Origin: an uncultured Actinoplanes sp.
Lineage (GTDB): Bacteria > Actinomycetota > Actinomycetes > Mycobacteriales > Micromonosporaceae
Length of the DNA stretch: 12,729 bases
Reading direction: 5' to 3'
Assembly: GCF_934643405.1 (NCBI RefSeq)
Contig: NZ_CAKUCL010000208.1
Location: 1 to 12,729, forward strand
Part shown: in pieces, positions 11,817-12,729 of the stretch
Layout of the letters: the number at the start of each line of letters is the position of its first letter
Position numbering within the stretch: position 1 is the stretch's first letter
Program-made: the position numbers and the translations under genes
The notes under the pieces: model-generated
Database searches by the model: none
What the model was told of the DNA's origin: nothing
The model's input: the letters and a program-made list of their open reading frames with translations, nothing else

Positions 11817-12729
11817 TCACGACACCAGCAGCTGATGGGTGGCCAGCTCGCGGTACAGGGCATCGGTGGCGAGCAACTCCTGGTGGGTGCCGGTGGCGAC
11901 CACCCGCCCCTGATCCAGCACGACGATCACATCCGAGTCGACGACGGTGCTCAGCCGGTGGGCCACGACGATCAGGGTGCGGCGTACGGCCGCGGCCGCG
12001 ATCGCCTCCCGCAGGGCCGCCTCGTTGCGGGCGTCGAGGTTGCTGGTGGGCTCGTCGAGCAGCAGGATGGGCGCGTTCGCCAGCAGCGTACGGGCGATGG
12101 CCAGGCGTTGCCGCTCGCCGCCGGAGAGAAGCACGCCGCCCTCGCCGACCTGCACGTCCAGGCCGTCCGGGGAGCGCTCGGCGAGGCCGCCGAGATTGAC
12201 CTCGGCCAGCGCGGCCCGCAGCTGCGTCTCGGTGGCGCCGGGCCGGGTGAGCAGAAGGTTGTCGCGCAGGGTCCCGGCCAGCACGGGCGCCTCCTGCTCG
12301 ACGTAGCCGAGCCGGGCGCGCAGCCCGTCGCGAGGCAGATCACGCACGTCCGCGCCGTCGACCCGCACGCTGCCGGCGGTCACGTCGTAGAACCGCTCGA
12401 TCAGCGCCAGCACCGTCGACTTGCCCGCTCCCGAGGGCCCGACCAGCGCCACCCGTGACCCGCGCCCCACCCGGAACGAGACGTCGCGCAGCACCGCCTG
12501 ACCGCCCGGATACGAGAAGTCCACCCCGTCGAACACCACCGCGTCCACGACGCGCCCCACCCCCGCGCCGCCGGACACCACCGCATCCGCGACGCGCCCC
12601 GTCGTCGCACCGCCGCCCCGGTCCACGACCCGCGCCGGCCCCGCGCCGCCGCCAGCCGCGCCCACGACCCGCGCCGCCCTTCCGGACATTTCCGATTTTT
12701 CGGAGTCTTTCGCGACGACGCGGTCGTGG
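11817..12729 (-). CDS. ABC exporter, ATP-binding half; N-terminal part cut by right window edge
   Basis: The frame is open from the right edge to TGA 11817-11819. An ATG at 12689 exists, but 13 further codons upstream are in frame without a stop, so the membrane domain probably lies outside the window. Numbering from that ATG, the nucleotide-binding domain starts near residue 50 (VVFDGVDFSYPGG) and is complete: Walker A GPSGAGKST (84-92), Q-loop Q132, signature LSGGE (188-192), Walker B ILLLDEP (208-214, catalytic E213), D-loop SNLD (216-219) and H-loop H244. The pattern is that of MsbA/MdlB-type export half-transporters, so drugs, lipids or peptides are possible substrates. The linker before the domain is odd: four RVVD/RVAD-type repeats of about 13 residues, Gly/Ala-rich, at residues 6-49. 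A stand-alone ATPase starting at 12689 is less likely. secA2 follows 36 bp downstream. Confidence 0.85.
   Translation of the reverse strand, partial: HDRVVAKDSEKSEMSGRAARVVGAAGGGAGPARVVDRGGGATTGRVADAVVSGGAGVGRVVDAVVFDGVDFSYPGGQAVLRDVSFRVGRGSRVALVGPSGAGKSTVLALIERFYDVTAGSVRVDGADVRDLPRDGLRARLGYVEQEAPVLAGTLRDNLLLTRPGATETQLRAALAEVNLGGLAERSPDGLDVQVGEGGVLLSGGERQRLAIARTLLANAPILLLDEPTSNLDARNEAALREAIAAAAVRRTLIVVAHRLSTVVDSDVIVVLDQGRVVATGTHQELLATDALYRELATHQLLVS
12543..12674 (-). repeat. Degenerate coding repeats in the ABC linker
   Basis: Four imperfect copies of a 12-14-residue unit beginning ARVVG, ARVVD, GRVAD and GRVVD (residues 6, 19, 31 and 45 from ATG 12689) join the membrane and ATPase parts. 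The DNA copies share the GTCCACGACGCGC-type block on the plus strand. DRVVA further upstream could be a fifth, more diverged copy. Confidence 0.6.

Noticed and set aside
9318..12458. Over 1000-codon open frame on the plus strand opposite secA2 and the ABC gene
   Set aside because: It lies antisense to two genes with complete motif sets; its translation is His/Val/Gln/Arg-rich without domains. Such mirror frames are normal in very G+C-rich DNA.

Overview
The window is very G+C-rich DNA (roughly 70% or more by eye, G or C at nearly every third codon position) with GTG starts, a mycobacterial-type SecA2, a TraR/DksA zinc-finger protein and closely packed genes. This fits a filamentous actinomycete chromosome; Micromonosporaceae (Actinoplanes-like) is a guess from gene style. 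I see no rRNA, tRNA, CRISPR array, integrase, transposase or phage gene.

Left part (1-3208, + strand): the 3' part of a large FtsK/SpoIIIE-type ATPase entering from the left edge, followed by a small coiled-coil protein with three membrane segments. They look like one transcription unit.

Centre-left (3191-4760, - strand): the most interesting locus. A strong Shine-Dalgarno precedes an 87-residue, cysteine-free, Gly/Asp/Ala-rich peptide made of three tandem repeats. It is followed after 9 bp by a JmjC/cupin Fe(II)/2-oxoglutarate oxygenase of the ribosomal-oxygenase type. The arrangement (small repetitive substrate, then a modifying enzyme) looks like a ribosomally made peptide whose His/Asn/Asp residues are hydroxylated. 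This is inference.

Centre (4792-7227): a DUF72 gene, a class IV aminotransferase-fold gene 9 bp downstream, and a second, divergent-in-sequence DUF72 gene convergent to them and overlapping the aminotransferase by 24 bp.

Right part (7228-12729, all - strand): in transcription order, an ABC exporter cut by the right edge, a SecA2-type ATPase with a strong intrinsic terminator, a roughly 400-bp lower-G+C intergenic region, an OmpR/PhoB-type winged-helix regulator without a receiver domain, a uridine-kinase-like protein with a degenerate P-loop, and a TraR/DksA protein whose terminator overlaps the probable leaderless promoter of the second DUF72 gene. ABC-secA2 and regulator-kinase are close enough to be co-transcribed.
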